A stretch of DNA of 21,054 nt from DATLSM01 sp035534175 (GTDB lineage: Bacteria; Actinomycetota; Thermoleophilia; Solirubrobacterales; 70-9), in assembly GCA_035534175.1 (NCBI GenBank), contig DATLSM010000022.1, positions 1-21,054 of the forward strand, given 5' to 3'. Both the position numbers and the translations under genes were made by a program. Within the stretch, counting starts at the first letter, position 1, and each line of letters begins with the position of its first letter. The notes below the pieces were generated by a model. That model was given only the letters and a program-made list of their open reading frames with translations. It ran no database searches and was not told the origin of the DNA. This document shows, in pieces, positions 7,089 to 15,955 of the stretch.

Positions 7089-9578
7089 GTGCCCGAACCG
7101 CTCAAGCCCTACCAAGCGGAGCCCTTCTCCTACCCCGAGGCGCGGACCCTCGCCGATGAGCTGGGGCTGAGCGAGCCGGTGGCGATCACCCTGGTGCGGC
7201 GCGGATATCGGACACCGGAGGCGGCGCGGGCCTTTCTCGACGCCGACGAGGCCCATGACCCGGCCGACTTCGACTCGATGGAGGAGATCACCGCCCGGGT
7301 GCTCGCCGCCGTGAAAGAGGGCCGTCGGATCACCGTTCACGGCGACTTTGACGTCGATGGCGTCTGCGCCACGTCGATCCTGGTCGGCGCGCTGCGCGAG
7401 CTGGGGGCCGAATGCGACTGGCTGATCCCCGATCGCCTCGACGACGGCTACGGGCTGAGCGCCGGCAACGTCGCGAAGCTGGCACGGCGGGGAACCTCGC
7501 TGCTGGTCACGGTCGACTGCGGGATCACCTCCGTCTCTGAGGTCGCTCTGGCCCGTTCGCTGGGCCTGGAGGTCATCGTCACCGATCACCACCAGCCGGC
7601 GGATGAGTTGCCCGAGTGCCCGATTCTCCATCCCGCTCTGAGCGGCTATCCATTTCAAGATCTCTGCGGGACCGCGGTCGCCTGGAAGCTGACCTGCGCT
7701 CTCAGGAGTGCCTCGGGCGGCGGAGCGGCGGATGCGCCCTCCCCCGGAGTCCCGGCGAACCCGATACCCGAGGCCCGCGCCGTCGCCGACCTGGACCTCG
7801 TGGCTCTGGCGACGGTGGCCGACGTCGTCCCGCTGGTCGGGGAGAACCGCTCGCTCGTGCGGCGGGGCCTGGAGGAGGCGCGGTGGGCGAGGCGACCCGG
7901 TCTGCGGGCGCTGCTCGCGGCCTCTCGCTGCGAGCCGGCCCACCTCGACGAGGGAGACCTCGCCTTCCGCCTCGGCCCGCGGATCAACGCCGCCGGTCGC
8001 CTCTATCGCGCCGACGCCGGCGTCGAGCTCTTCCTCACCACCGACCGCTCCCGGGCAGAGGCGATCGCCGCCGAGCTCAATCGCGTCAACGGCGAGCGGC
8101 GCGACACGGAGCGTGAGGTCGACGCCGCCGCCGAGGCGGCCAGGCGCGAGCTGCCCGAGGAGCTGCGTGAGGCCCGCGGCCTGGTCCTTGCCGGAGAGGG
8201 TTGGCACCCCGGGGTGATCGGGATCGTCGCCTCGCGCCTGGTGGAGCGCCATCACCGTCCGGTGGTGGTCGTCTCCCTGGACGGAGAGGGCGGCGGGCGC
8301 GGTTCGGGCCGCAGCATCCCCGGCTTTGACCTGCTCGGCGCACTGCGGGCCTGCTCGCAGCACCTGGTCGCCTTCGGCGGCCACCGCGCCGCCGCCGGCC
8401 TGGAGCTGCGCGCCGAGGAGCTGGACGCCTTCCGCCAGGCGTTCGCAGACCATGCAACCGAGGTTTTGGGCCCGGAGGACCTGCGCCGGAGCGAGCGAAT
8501 CGACGCGATGGTCGGTGGCGCCGGGCTTGGCCTGGACCTCGCTGAGGAGCTGGGCAGGCTGGCGCCCTTCGGGATTGGCAACCCGGGGGTGAGTCTGCTC
8601 GTCCCCTCGGCCAGGGTCCGCGACGTGCGAAAGATGGGGGAGGGCGGCAGGCATTCCCGTTTCAGCCTGCACAGCGGATCCCACCGGGCCCTGGGCGTGG
8701 CCTTCGGCCGCTCGGGGCTGGGGGTGGGCGAGGAGGAGCCGGTCGATGCCGCCGTACGGCTGGAGCTCAACCACTGGAACGGCGCGGTCGAGCCCCGGGT
8801 CGTCCTGCGCGAGCTGTACCCGCAGGAGGCCCACACAAACGGCGCCGCAGCGGCCAATGCGGAGGAGTGGTGGCAGCGCTTTGAGGCGGAGCTGGCCGCT
8901 GACCTCTGCCTGCGCCCGCCGGTCTCTCGGCCTGCCGGGGAGCCGCAGCGACGCACGGTCCGCGGCACCAACTCGCCCGTGGCGACGGTCTTCGAGCTGC
9001 TTGCCAGCGGCGCCAATGTCCTCGCCCTGGTGGCCGACGCGCCGCGGCGCGCAGCCCTTGCCCGCGACGGGCTGGCGCTGGTCGGCTACCCCGAGCTGGA
9101 GAGGGAGCCCGAGATGGCTGGCGGGTACGCCCATGTCGTCCTCGTCGACCCGCCGCTCTGCGCCGAGCTGGAGCACCTCGCTTCACGGCCCAGCGCCGAG
9201 GGCGGCTATCTGCATCCCGTCTGGGGCGAGTCCGAGCGCCGCTTCGCGCTGCTGATCCTGGGCCAGCGCTACGCCCAGCGCGATGAGCTGGCCGCGATGT
9301 TCAAGGACCTGCGCCAGGCGGGTGAGGTCGAGGGTCAGGAGCTGCGCGACGCCCTCCAGGGGGCCGGGCCCTATCCGCGCCCCCCCGAGGTCGCGGCCCG
9401 CTGCTTCCGCGTCCTCGCCGACCTCGACCTGGTCAAGGGCAGGCCCTCCCGCGGCGGCGAGGCCGTCGGGGTCGTATCCTCGAAGGAGACAGAGTTGGAG
9501 CGCTCGGCCGCGTTTCGTGCCTACCGATCTCGCTACGAGGAGGGCAAGCGATACCTCGAAGGACTCAAACAGACCTAG
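7089..9578 (+). CDS. recJ: Single-stranded-DNA exonuclease RecJ
   Basis: RecJ is the 5'-to-3' single-strand DNA exonuclease of recombination and mismatch repair. The DHH-family motifs are present: HGDFDVDGVCATS (near 84-96), TVDCGITS, VTDHHQPADELP (near 165) and RLGPRINAAGRL. The DHHA1/substrate-binding part has HPGVIGIVASRLVERHHRPVV and FGGHRAAAGLEL (near 431), followed by the OB-fold region. At 829 residues it is longer than the roughly 580 of E. coli RecJ and has a C-terminal extension (from about 600) like the long Gram-positive forms. The GTG start is chosen because the upstream frame gives no better start and a TAGCCT -10 box lies 6 bases before it. All catalytic aspartates and histidines expected by eye are intact. 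Confidence 0.95.
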   Translation: MPEPLKPYQAEPFSYPEARTLADELGLSEPVAITLVRRGYRTPEAARAFLDADEAHDPADFDSMEEITARVLAAVKEGRRITVHGDFDVDGVCATSILVGALRELGAECDWLIPDRLDDGYGLSAGNVAKLARRGTSLLVTVDCGITSVSEVALARSLGLEVIVTDHHQPADELPECPILHPALSGYPFQDLCGTAVAWKLTCALRSASGGGAADAPSPGVPANPIPEARAVADLDLVALATVADVVPLVGENRSLVRRGLEEARWARRPGLRALLAASRCEPAHLDEGDLAFRLGPRINAAGRLYRADAGVELFLTTDRSRAEAIAAELNRVNGERRDTEREVDAAAEAARRELPEELREARGLVLAGEGWHPGVIGIVASRLVERHHRPVVVVSLDGEGGGRGSGRSIPGFDLLGALRACSQHLVAFGGHRAAAGLELRAEELDAFRQAFADHATEVLGPEDLRRSERIDAMVGGAGLGLDLAEELGRLAPFGIGNPGVSLLVPSARVRDVRKMGEGGRHSRFSLHSGSHRALGVAFGRSGLGVGEEEPVDAAVRLELNHWNGAVEPRVVLRELYPQEAHTNGAAAANAEEWWQRFEAELAADLCLRPPVSRPAGEPQRRTVRGTNSPVATVFELLASGANVLALVADAPRRAALARDGLALVGYPELEREPEMAGGYAHVVLVDPPLCAELEHLASRPSAEGGYLHPVWGESERRFALLILGQRYAQRDELAAMFKDLRQAGEVEGQELRDALQGAGPYPRPPEVAARCFRVLADLDLVKGRPSRGGEAVGVVSSKETELERSAAFRAYRSRYEEGKRYLEGLKQT

Positions 9579-9610
9579 AGCACAGCGAGCTCCTCGCCGA
9601 CCTCTTCGCC

Positions 9611-11809
9611 GTGGTCGAGGAGTTCGACTCCTCGCCGGGCGAGAACGGCGCAAATGGCGCGGCTGGAGGCACCGCGCTCGCCGTCGCGGCGATCGACCGC
9701 GACGCGGTCACGCGGGCTTTCGAGTTCGCCTGCGAGCGCCACGCCGACCAGATGCGCCGCTCGGGCGATGAGTTCATCACCCACCCGGTTGGCGTCGCCC
9801 AGATCTGCGCCGGCATGCGGTTGGACACCGAGACTCTCTGCGCGGCGCTCCTCCACGACACGGTCGAGGACACGAGCGCCAGCCTGGCGGAGATTCGCGA
9901 GGAGTTCGGCGAACAGGTCGTCCAGCTGGTCGACGGGGTGACCAAGCTGACCGGGATCACCTTCGAGAGCCGCGACGAGCGCCAGGCCGAGAACTACCGC
10001 AAGATGATGGTGGCGATGGCCACCGACGTCAGGGTGATCCTGATCAAGCTGGCCGACCGCCTCCACAACATGCGCACGCTGGGCGCGCTGCCCAAGCAAA
10101 AGCAGATGGCGAAGTCCCGCGAGACGCTGGAGATCTATGCGCCCCTCGCCCACCGCCTGGGGATCCACGCGATCAAGTGGGAGCTCGAGGACCTCGCCTT
10201 CGCCACCCTGCACCCCCGCAAGTACGCGGAGATCAAACAGCTCGTCTCCCAGCAGCGCAACGAGCGCGAGGTCTACGTCGAGGTGGCCGGCAGGTTCCTC
10301 GCCGAGGAGCTGAGGGAGGTCGGGATCGAGGCCGAGATCTCCGGCCGCGCCAAGCACTTCTATTCGATCTACACCAAGATGACCAAGAAGGGCCGCGAGT
10401 TCAACGAGATCTTCGACCTCACCGCGATGCGGGTGATCGTCGACTCGGTGAAGGACTGCTACGGGGCGATCGGCGTCATCCATTCGCTCTGGAAGCCGCT
10501 GCCCGGCCGCTTCAAGGACTTCGTCGCGATGCCCAAGGCCAACATGTACCAGGCCCTGCACACCACGGTTATCGGGCCGGAAGGAAAGCCGCTGGAGATC
10601 CAGATCCGCACCGAGGAGATGCACAAGCTGGCGGAGTACGGGATCGCCGCTCACGTCGCCTACAAGGAGGGCGGCGACGGCGACCCGCGGCGGGAGAAGA
10701 TGACCTGGCTGCGTCAGCTGGTGGAAGCCGAGGGAGAGCAGGACCCGAGCGAGTTTCTGGAGTCGCTCAAGGTCGACCTCTTCGAGGACGAGGTCTTCGT
10801 CTTCACGCCACGGGGCGAGGTGAAGAGCCTCTCGGCCGGATCTACCCCACTTGACTTCGCCTACGCGGTCCACACCGACGTCGGCCACCGCTGCGTCGGC
10901 GCCAAGGTCAATGGCAGCATCGTGCCGCTGCACTATCAGCTGCGCTCCGGTGACATCGTCGAGGTGCTGACGGCCAAGCAGAACCGCGGCCCCTCGCGCG
11001 ACTGGCTGAAGCTGGTGCGGACCAGCCGGGCCCGCAACAAGATCCGCGCCTGGTTCAAGGAGGAACGGCGCGAGGACGCCGAGCGTCGCGGGCGCGAGGG
11101 CCTCGAGGATGCGTTACGCAAGCGCGGCCTGCCGATGCAGAAGGTGGCGATGTCGCCGCTGCTCGCCGACGTGATCCGCGAGATGGGCTACCGCAAAGCG
11201 ACGGAGTTCTACATCGCGCTCGGCCAGGGCAAGGTCTCGACCAAGCTGGCCGCGAACAAGCTGATGCAGCGGTTGAAGGCCGGCGAGGCGGTCGAGGAGG
11301 AACCGGCCGGGTTGAGCGACAGGCGCGAGGACGAGGCGCGCCGGACCAAGGACGCATCCGACTACGGAATCGCCGTCAAGGGGGCCGACAACGTCGCGGT
11401 GCGCCTGGCCAAGTGCTGTCGCCCGGTGCCCGGTGACGAGATCGCCGGCTACGTCTCACTCGGTCGTGGGATCACCATCCACCGCACCGACTGCAAGAAC
11501 GTGAAGGCGCTGAAACGAGCCCCCGAGCGCTTCGTCGAAGTTGGCTGGGAAGGCGACAACGAGTCCTCCTACCGGGTCGAGCTGCAGATCGACGCCTACG
11601 ACCGCACGCGTCTTCTCGAGGACCTCTCACGCACCTTCGCCGAGGCGGGAATCAACATTCTCGGCGCCAGCTGCACGACCAAGGACCCGATGGTGAAGAA
11701 CAGGTTCGTGGTCGAGGTCGGCGACACCGAGCAGCTCAAACAGTGCATCTCGCGCCTGCGCAACGTCGAGTCGGTGTTCGATGCCTACCGAATTACTCCG
11801 GCCGCCTGA
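9611..11809 (+). CDS. rel: Bifunctional (p)ppGpp synthetase/hydrolase Rel
   Basis: This long RelA/SpoT homologue (732 residues) makes and degrades the stringent-response alarmone. The N-terminal HD hydrolase domain is intact: DEFITHPVGVAQI, LLHDTVEDT and LIKLADRLHNMRTL. The synthetase domain has GRAKHFYSIYTKM and the RFKD sequence (residues 300-303), the RxKD signature of bifunctional enzymes as opposed to the ExDD of monofunctional RelA. The regulatory half contains a TGS domain (about 394-455), a zinc-finger/RIS domain with KCCRPVPGDEIAGY (about 601) and a C-terminal ACT domain (about 655-730). The GTG at 9611 lacks a clear ribosome binding site; the same frame is open upstream into recJ without a better start. 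It follows recJ by 32 bases; the apt gene often found between recJ and rel in Firmicutes is absent. Confidence 0.95.
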   Translation: MVEEFDSSPGENGANGAAGGTALAVAAIDRDAVTRAFEFACERHADQMRRSGDEFITHPVGVAQICAGMRLDTETLCAALLHDTVEDTSASLAEIREEFGEQVVQLVDGVTKLTGITFESRDERQAENYRKMMVAMATDVRVILIKLADRLHNMRTLGALPKQKQMAKSRETLEIYAPLAHRLGIHAIKWELEDLAFATLHPRKYAEIKQLVSQQRNEREVYVEVAGRFLAEELREVGIEAEISGRAKHFYSIYTKMTKKGREFNEIFDLTAMRVIVDSVKDCYGAIGVIHSLWKPLPGRFKDFVAMPKANMYQALHTTVIGPEGKPLEIQIRTEEMHKLAEYGIAAHVAYKEGGDGDPRREKMTWLRQLVEAEGEQDPSEFLESLKVDLFEDEVFVFTPRGEVKSLSAGSTPLDFAYAVHTDVGHRCVGAKVNGSIVPLHYQLRSGDIVEVLTAKQNRGPSRDWLKLVRTSRARNKIRAWFKEERREDAERRGREGLEDALRKRGLPMQKVAMSPLLADVIREMGYRKATEFYIALGQGKVSTKLAANKLMQRLKAGEAVEEEPAGLSDRREDEARRTKDASDYGIAVKGADNVAVRLAKCCRPVPGDEIAGYVSLGRGITIHRTDCKNVKALKRAPERFVEVGWEGDNESSYRVELQIDAYDRTRLLEDLSRTFAEAGINILGASCTTKDPMVKNRFVVEVGDTEQLKQCISRLRNVESVFDAYRITPAA

Positions 11810-11842
11810 GGGATAGCCGGCGCATGCGGCGTCCTCGCTCGC

Positions 11843-11865
11843 TGCCCTGCCAGCACGGCAGGGCA
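11843..11865. terminator. Bidirectional hairpin between convergent genes
   Basis: TGCCCTGCC (11843-11851) and GGCAGGGCA (11857-11865) form a perfect 9-bp stem with a 5-base loop in the 67-base gap between the convergent rel and lipid-kinase genes. There is no T-run on either side, as is common for terminators in GC-rich actinobacteria. Its position supports termination from both directions. Confidence 0.6.
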
Positions 11866-11876
11866 CACATCGCGCC

Positions 11877-12845
11877 TCAGGACACGATGGTCAGGGCGCC
11901 GGGGTCCGTGCGCAGCGCCACCCCGGTTCGCTCGCCGATGTAGTCGCCGTCCACCTGTACCGGGAATGGTCTGGTCGCCCCCTCCCGGTCCTCGGAGATC
12001 GAGGTGACGGTGGCTGCCGTGACGTCGTCGAAGTGCACCACCTGGCGGTGCTTTGCGACCGCGCGGCGCTCGCTGAACAGGCGGGCTATCAGGGTCGGCA
12101 TGTCGCGCTGCGCAGCACGTCTCAGCACCGCCATGGAGAGCGTTCCGTCGTCGATCGCGATCCCCTCACAGACCCTGATCGGGCGGTTGGCGAAGTAGGT
12201 GAAGGGGTCGGAATTCTGAGCCAGAGCGGTCACCCCCTCGACCGGCTCTCCGGCATCCGTCTTGACCCGCATACGCACCGGGTTGTGCAGGTAGCGCCGG
12301 TAGACGGCGGAGAGCCCCGCCCAGCCGTAGTAGTAGGGGCCGGCGCGGGCCTTCAGCCGTGGGTGGGCCTCGACCCGCCTGACCACCGTCGCGTCGATCC
12401 CGAAGCCGCAGGAGAAGACAAAGTGGCGCCCGTCGACGGCGCCGAGGTCGATCCTGCGCGGTGACCAGTCGTCGGCCAGCGCCAGCAGGTGCTCGGTCGC
12501 GTCGACCACGTCATTGGGGACGCCCAGGGTGCGGCAGACCACGTTGGTCGAGCCGCCCGGCAGCATGGAGACCGGCACATCGGTGCCGGCGAGCCCGTTG
12601 ACCACCTCGTTCAGCGTCCCGTCGCCACCGAAAGCGACAACCACGTCATAGCCGTGGTCGCGCACCTCGCGCCCGATCTCCGTGGCGTGGTTCTGTGCCT
12701 CGGTCGAAACCGCCTCCACCTCGTAGCGCCCCTGCAGCGCGTAGACGACGAGGTTGCGCAGCCGATCGGAGACCGTGGTCGCGTAGGGGTTGACGATGAT
12801 CAGCATCCGCCGCTTGGCGGCGCGTGCCCTACCCGGTCGTTTCAT
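11877..12845 (-). CDS. Diacylglycerol kinase family lipid kinase
   Basis: The 322-residue protein has the DAGK/YegS catalytic fold. The N-terminal strand MLIIVNPYATTVSDRLR starts at about residue 14, and the nucleotide-binding signature VVAFGGDGTLNEVVNGL covers about 69-85 (GGDGT at 73-77). It continues with MLPGGSTNVVCRTLGVP, where family members have the GTxND/A-type motif, and with RRIDLGA and FVFSCGFGIDATVV. Family members phosphorylate lipid or sphingoid substrates; the substrate here cannot be read from sequence. The start at 12845 overlaps the end of the upstream MBL gene by 17 bases; an in-frame ATG at 12806, right before LIIVNP, is an alternative. It is last in the leftward four-gene operon and ends near the convergent hairpin. 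Confidence 0.9.
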   Translation of the reverse strand: MKRPGRARAAKRRMLIIVNPYATTVSDRLRNLVVYALQGRYEVEAVSTEAQNHATEIGREVRDHGYDVVVAFGGDGTLNEVVNGLAGTDVPVSMLPGGSTNVVCRTLGVPNDVVDATEHLLALADDWSPRRIDLGAVDGRHFVFSCGFGIDATVVRRVEAHPRLKARAGPYYYGWAGLSAVYRRYLHNPVRMRVKTDAGEPVEGVTALAQNSDPFTYFANRPIRVCEGIAIDDGTLSMAVLRRAAQRDMPTLIARLFSERRAVAKHRQVVHFDDVTAATVTSISEDREGATRPFPVQVDGDYIGERTGVALRTDPGALTIVS

Positions 12846-13833
12846 AGCGGATCACCGTCCCGTCATCGGCTTCGCGCACCCTGCCCTCATTGACCAGCAG
12901 GTCGGCGTGCCCGATCACCTCCGAGAGGGTGAGGAAGGCCTGGGTGACGGCGACGTTGCCCCAGAGCGCCTGGGCCAGCTCGTAGCCGCAGCGCGAGCGC
13001 TCGGCGATCAGCCTGTAGATCTTCTCCTTGCGCCGCTCGTGTTGGGCCAGGCGATCGTCGATCAGCGCGACATGATCGGTGATCGGCTCGCCGTGGCCTG
13101 AGAGGACGATCTCGGCCGGCATCTCCCGTGTCTTTCGCATCGACTCGATGTAGGTGACCAGCGCCTGGACGCGCCGCTCGGAGCCATCGAGCGGCCGGGT
13201 GATCAGCGGGTTGGAGGAGATGTGGGCGATCAGGTGGTCGGCGGCGATCAGGATGCGCCGCTCCTCGTCCCAAAAGACGGTGTCGGAGGGGCTGTGGCCC
13301 GGGCGGTGCAGGGCGGTGAGGGTGCGGTCGCCGAAGACCAGGGCCTGGCCGTCCTTGAGCGGTCGCGTGACCATTGCCCTCGATCCCCAGCCCCGGAAGC
13401 TGCGCGAGACGCTCTGCAGTGCCCGGGCGACCTCCTCGGGTATGCCGTTGCGCAGCATCAGCTCGACCGCGAAACGGTCCTCCAGCTCGGCGTCCTCGCT
13501 GAAGTTGGCCAGCCGTTGGGCGGCGACGCCGATCGCCGCCACCTCGGCGCCGGAGTGCTCGGCGACGATCTCCACCAGCCCCAGGTGGTCGATGTGCTGG
13601 TGGGTGATGATCACCAGCTCCAGGTCATCGATCGAATGGCCGCGCTCGCCGAGCTGGGATTGGAGCTCGTCGAGCGCCTTGCCCGAGTTGGGGCCGGTGT
13701 CGACCAGGGTCAGGGGCCGGTCCTCGAGCAGGTAGCAGTTGACCCGCCCAACCGCGAAAGGGGTGGGGATTCGGAGGCGGTGGATGCCGGCAAGCGCGGC
13801 CTGCTCCAGCGCCTGCTCCGGGGTCAGCGTCAC
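12829..13833 (-). CDS. Metallo-beta-lactamase fold hydrolase with C-terminal winged helix
   Basis: The 334-residue protein starts at the GTG at 13833-13831, which overlaps the upstream phosphomutase stop in a GTGA junction. A longer frame upstream would lie entirely inside that gene and is not credible. The metal-binding MBL signature THQHIDHLG is at residues 77-85 (His78, His80, Asp82, His83), with further ligands in GHSPSD, AADHLIAH and LSGHGEPI. The C-terminal part (about 255-334, RRKEKIYRLIAERSRCGYEL onward) resembles the winged-helix domain of LACTB2-like hydrolases. Family members include glyoxalase II-like thioesterases and nucleases; the substrate here is unknown. It is translated with the phosphomutase and lipid kinase as a coupled unit. 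Confidence 0.9.
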   Translation of the reverse strand: MTLTPEQALEQAALAGIHRLRIPTPFAVGRVNCYLLEDRPLTLVDTGPNSGKALDELQSQLGERGHSIDDLELVIITHQHIDHLGLVEIVAEHSGAEVAAIGVAAQRLANFSEDAELEDRFAVELMLRNGIPEEVARALQSVSRSFRGWGSRAMVTRPLKDGQALVFGDRTLTALHRPGHSPSDTVFWDEERRILIAADHLIAHISSNPLITRPLDGSERRVQALVTYIESMRKTREMPAEIVLSGHGEPITDHVALIDDRLAQHERRKEKIYRLIAERSRCGYELAQALWGNVAVTQAFLTLSEVIGHADLLVNEGRVREADDGTVIRYETTG

Positions 13834-15233
13834 GCCCGAATCAGCCCCAGCACCTCGTCGCGCTTGGCTTCCATGTCCTCGCGGGAGATGAGGGACTCGA
13901 GGTTCAGCCGCAGCAGAGGCTCTGTGTTGGAGGGGCGGACGTTGAAGTGCCACTGGGGGAAGTCGACGGAGATCCCGTCCAGGCGGGACAGCTCGGCCCC
14001 GTCGGCGTAGCGCTCGGCGATCTGGGCCATCTTCGCCCCCTGGTCGGCGACATCGGAGTTGATCTCGCCGGAGATGAAATAGCGCGAGCGGAACTCCTCC
14101 ATCAGCTGCGCCAGGCTGCGCCCCTCGACCGAGAGCAGCTCCAGCATCAGCAGGGCCGGAATCGTGCCGGAGTCAGCACACCAGAAGTCGCGGAAGTAGT
14201 AGTGGCCGGAGACCTCGCCAGCGAAAACGGCGCCCTCCTCGCGCATCCGCGCCTTGAAATAGGCGTGGCCGACGCGGGAGAGGGCGGCGTGGCCACCCTC
14301 GGCGGCGATCAGGTCCGGCACGGCGCGGCTGGAGCGGGGGTCATAGAGGATCGTCGCGCCGGGACTCTTGGCAAGTGCGGCGCGGGCGAGCAGGGCGCAG
14401 ACGAAGTCGCCGTCGCAGAACTCGCCCCTGCCGTCGATGAAGAAGCAGCGGTCGGCGTCGCCATCCCAGGCGATGCCAAGGTCGGCTCCAGAGGAACGCA
14501 CCCGCTCTTCGATCAGCGCCCGGTTGCGCTCCAGCAGGGGATTGGGTTCGTGGTCGGGGAAATCGCCGTTCGGCACGAAGTACATCTCCTCGAGGTCGAG
14601 GTCGAGTTGGCGCAGGATCGGTCCGACCATCGGCCCGGACATGCCGTTGCCGCCGTCGAGCACCACCTTCATCGGTCCAACCCTGGCCGGGTCGATGAAG
14701 GAGAGGACGCGATCGCGGTAGCCGTCCCAGATGTCGACCTCCTCCAGCGAGCCGCCGCCCGGAGCGTGGCCGAGGCCCGCTTCGATCTGGCGCCGAACAT
14801 CGCCGATCCCGGCGTCGCCCGAGAGCGCCAGCGCTCCCTCGCGGACCAGCTTCACTCCGGTGTAGGCCTTCGGGTTGTGCGAGGCGGTGACCATCGCGCC
14901 GCCGTCCAGCTCTCGCGAGCCGACCAGGTGGTAGAGCATCTCCGTGGCGACCATGCCGGCGTCGAGCACCGTCGCCCCCTCGAAAATCAGCCCGTCGCGC
15001 AGCTCCGCGGCCATCGCCGGTGCGGTCAGCCGCATGTCGCGCCCGAGCCCGATCCGCAGCTCACCGGTGCGCTTACCCCGCAGCTGGGCTAGGACCCGGG
15101 CGAAGGCGCGCCCGATCGCGTGCGCGGTCGCCTCATCCATTTCCGCGCCGTAGAGGCCGCGGATGTCATAGGCCTTGAAGATCTCGGGATTCACCGCCCC
15201 TGCTTCCGCCCGGTCGGGCTCGGGCCTCACCAC
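13830..15233 (-). CDS. manB: Phosphomannomutase/phosphoglucomutase
   Basis: This alpha-D-phosphohexomutase interconverts hexose 6- and 1-phosphates and supplies sugar nucleotide pathways. It has the four canonical motifs: active-site serine loop MVTASHNPKAYTGVK (Ser near 118), metal loop WDGDADRCFFID (near 256-267), sugar-recognition loop GEVSGHYYF and C-terminal phosphate-binding loop RPSNTEPLLRLNLE. Length is about 450-467 residues, normal for bacterial PMM/PGM. The start is uncertain. GTG codons at 15233 and 15230 follow a strong AGGGGAGG; a third GTG at 15194 gives VNPEIFKAYDIRG, the usual family N-terminus. It may provide glucose-1-phosphate for the CDP-glucose-type genes downstream in the window, but that link is inference. 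Confidence 0.93.
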   Translation of the reverse strand: MVRPEPDRAEAGAVNPEIFKAYDIRGLYGAEMDEATAHAIGRAFARVLAQLRGKRTGELRIGLGRDMRLTAPAMAAELRDGLIFEGATVLDAGMVATEMLYHLVGSRELDGGAMVTASHNPKAYTGVKLVREGALALSGDAGIGDVRRQIEAGLGHAPGGGSLEEVDIWDGYRDRVLSFIDPARVGPMKVVLDGGNGMSGPMVGPILRQLDLDLEEMYFVPNGDFPDHEPNPLLERNRALIEERVRSSGADLGIAWDGDADRCFFIDGRGEFCDGDFVCALLARAALAKSPGATILYDPRSSRAVPDLIAAEGGHAALSRVGHAYFKARMREEGAVFAGEVSGHYYFRDFWCADSGTIPALLMLELLSVEGRSLAQLMEEFRSRYFISGEINSDVADQGAKMAQIAERYADGAELSRLDGISVDFPQWHFNVRPSNTEPLLRLNLESLISREDMEAKRDEVLGLIRA

Positions 15234-15324
15234 CGCCTCCCCTGCCCCCGCGGCCGGGAAAAGGCAGCCGAGACGGATTCAGGGCTGCTCCAGCGCCGGA
15301 GGGCGAGGGGCGAAACCCTGGAAG

Positions 15325-15813
15325 TCAAAAGGCCCCCTTCAGCGCGTCGTAGCTCTGCTCCAGGGTCTGGGGCATCACCTTGGTGTCGGCGATCACGGGC
15401 ATGAAGTTGGTGTCCCCGCCCCAGCGAGGGACGACGTGGAGGTGGATGTGGTGCTCGACCCCCGCCCCCGCGACTCGGCCCTGATTGAAGCCGACGTTGT
15501 AGCCGTGCGGGTCATAGACCGAGTCCAGCCGGCCCATCGCTCGCTGGGCCAGGGTCATCATCTCCGCCACGATCTCCGCCGGCAGCTCCTGCAGCCGCCC
15601 GATGTGCTCGTAGGGGGCCACCATCAGGTGGCCGTTCGTGTAGGGGAAGATATTGAGGATCACAAAGCAGCGCTCCCCGCGGTGGACGATCAGGTTCGAG
15701 TGGTCATCCTCGGCCGCCGGCTTGGCGCAGAAGATGCACTCCTCCTCGAGGTCCTTCGCTGTGTCCTTCACGTAGGCGAGGCGCCACGGCGCCCAGATCC
15801 GATAATTGGCCAC
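15325..15813 (-). CDS. HIT-family nucleotide hydrolase/transferase
   Basis: The 162-residue protein has a GTG start and begins ANYRIWAPWRLAYVK, typical of the Ap4A phosphorylase-like HIT branch found in actinobacteria. A CIFC pair (Cys26, Cys29) starts the zinc-binding loop, FPYTNGHLMVAPYEH marks the core, and the HIT triad HHIHLHVVP has His122, His124 and His126, the second being the usual catalytic position. Such enzymes act on dinucleoside polyphosphates or nucleoside phosphoramidates; the exact substrate is not determined by sequence. It is the first gene of the leftward operon and diverges from the SAM riboswitch unit. A TAGGAT box 9 bases before the start suggests a leaderless transcript. 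Confidence 0.92.
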   Translation of the reverse strand: MANYRIWAPWRLAYVKDTAKDLEEECIFCAKPAAEDDHSNLIVHRGERCFVILNIFPYTNGHLMVAPYEHIGRLQELPAEIVAEMMTLAQRAMGRLDSVYDPHGYNVGFNQGRVAGAGVEHHIHLHVVPRWGGDTNFMPVIADTKVMPQTLEQSYDALKGAF

Positions 15814-15822
15814 AAGGCAGGC

Positions 15823-15828
15823 ATCCTA
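15823..15828 (-). promoter_or_regulatory. Candidate -10 box for the HIT operon
   Basis: On the minus strand TAGGAT (TANNNT type) ends 9 bases before the GTG of the HIT gene. No Shine-Dalgarno sequence is present between them. The geometry repeats that seen before yebC, the zinc-ribbon/PAS gene and recJ. Confidence 0.4.
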
Positions 15829-15934
15829 AAGACCGGGCCGCCCGCCGGAGGCCGGAGGTGAGACCAATCCAGGTCTGATTCCCCGGGCCTTCCCGAGAAC
15901 AGAGGAAGGCGGGACCCAATCTGATCGGCCCTGG

Positions 15935-15951
15935 TAAGCTTGCCCTACATA
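15935..15951 (+). promoter_or_regulatory. Probable promoter region of the SAM riboswitch
   Basis: Two -10 candidates precede the riboswitch: TAAGCT (15935-15940, TANNNT type) and TACATA (15946-15951). Either would start transcription within a few bases of the P1 stem at 15956, as expected for a riboswitch leader. Neither has a convincing -35 element. Confidence 0.35.
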
Positions 15952-15955
15952 AGCG

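Noticed and set aside
6978..9176. A 732-codon open frame antisense to recJ
   Set aside because: It lies wholly opposite a clear recJ with intact motifs, shows no domain and has the composition of a GC-rich shadow frame.
9575..10933. A 452-codon open frame antisense to rel
   Set aside because: It is opposite the catalytic domains of Rel, lacks recognisable features and is explained by third-position GC bias.
13834..13953. N-terminal extension of the MBL-fold hydrolase
   Set aside because: These 40 codons lie inside the phosphomutase gene and look like out-of-frame Arg/Ala-rich sequence. The GTG at 13833 gives a GTGA overlap and a family-like N-terminus.
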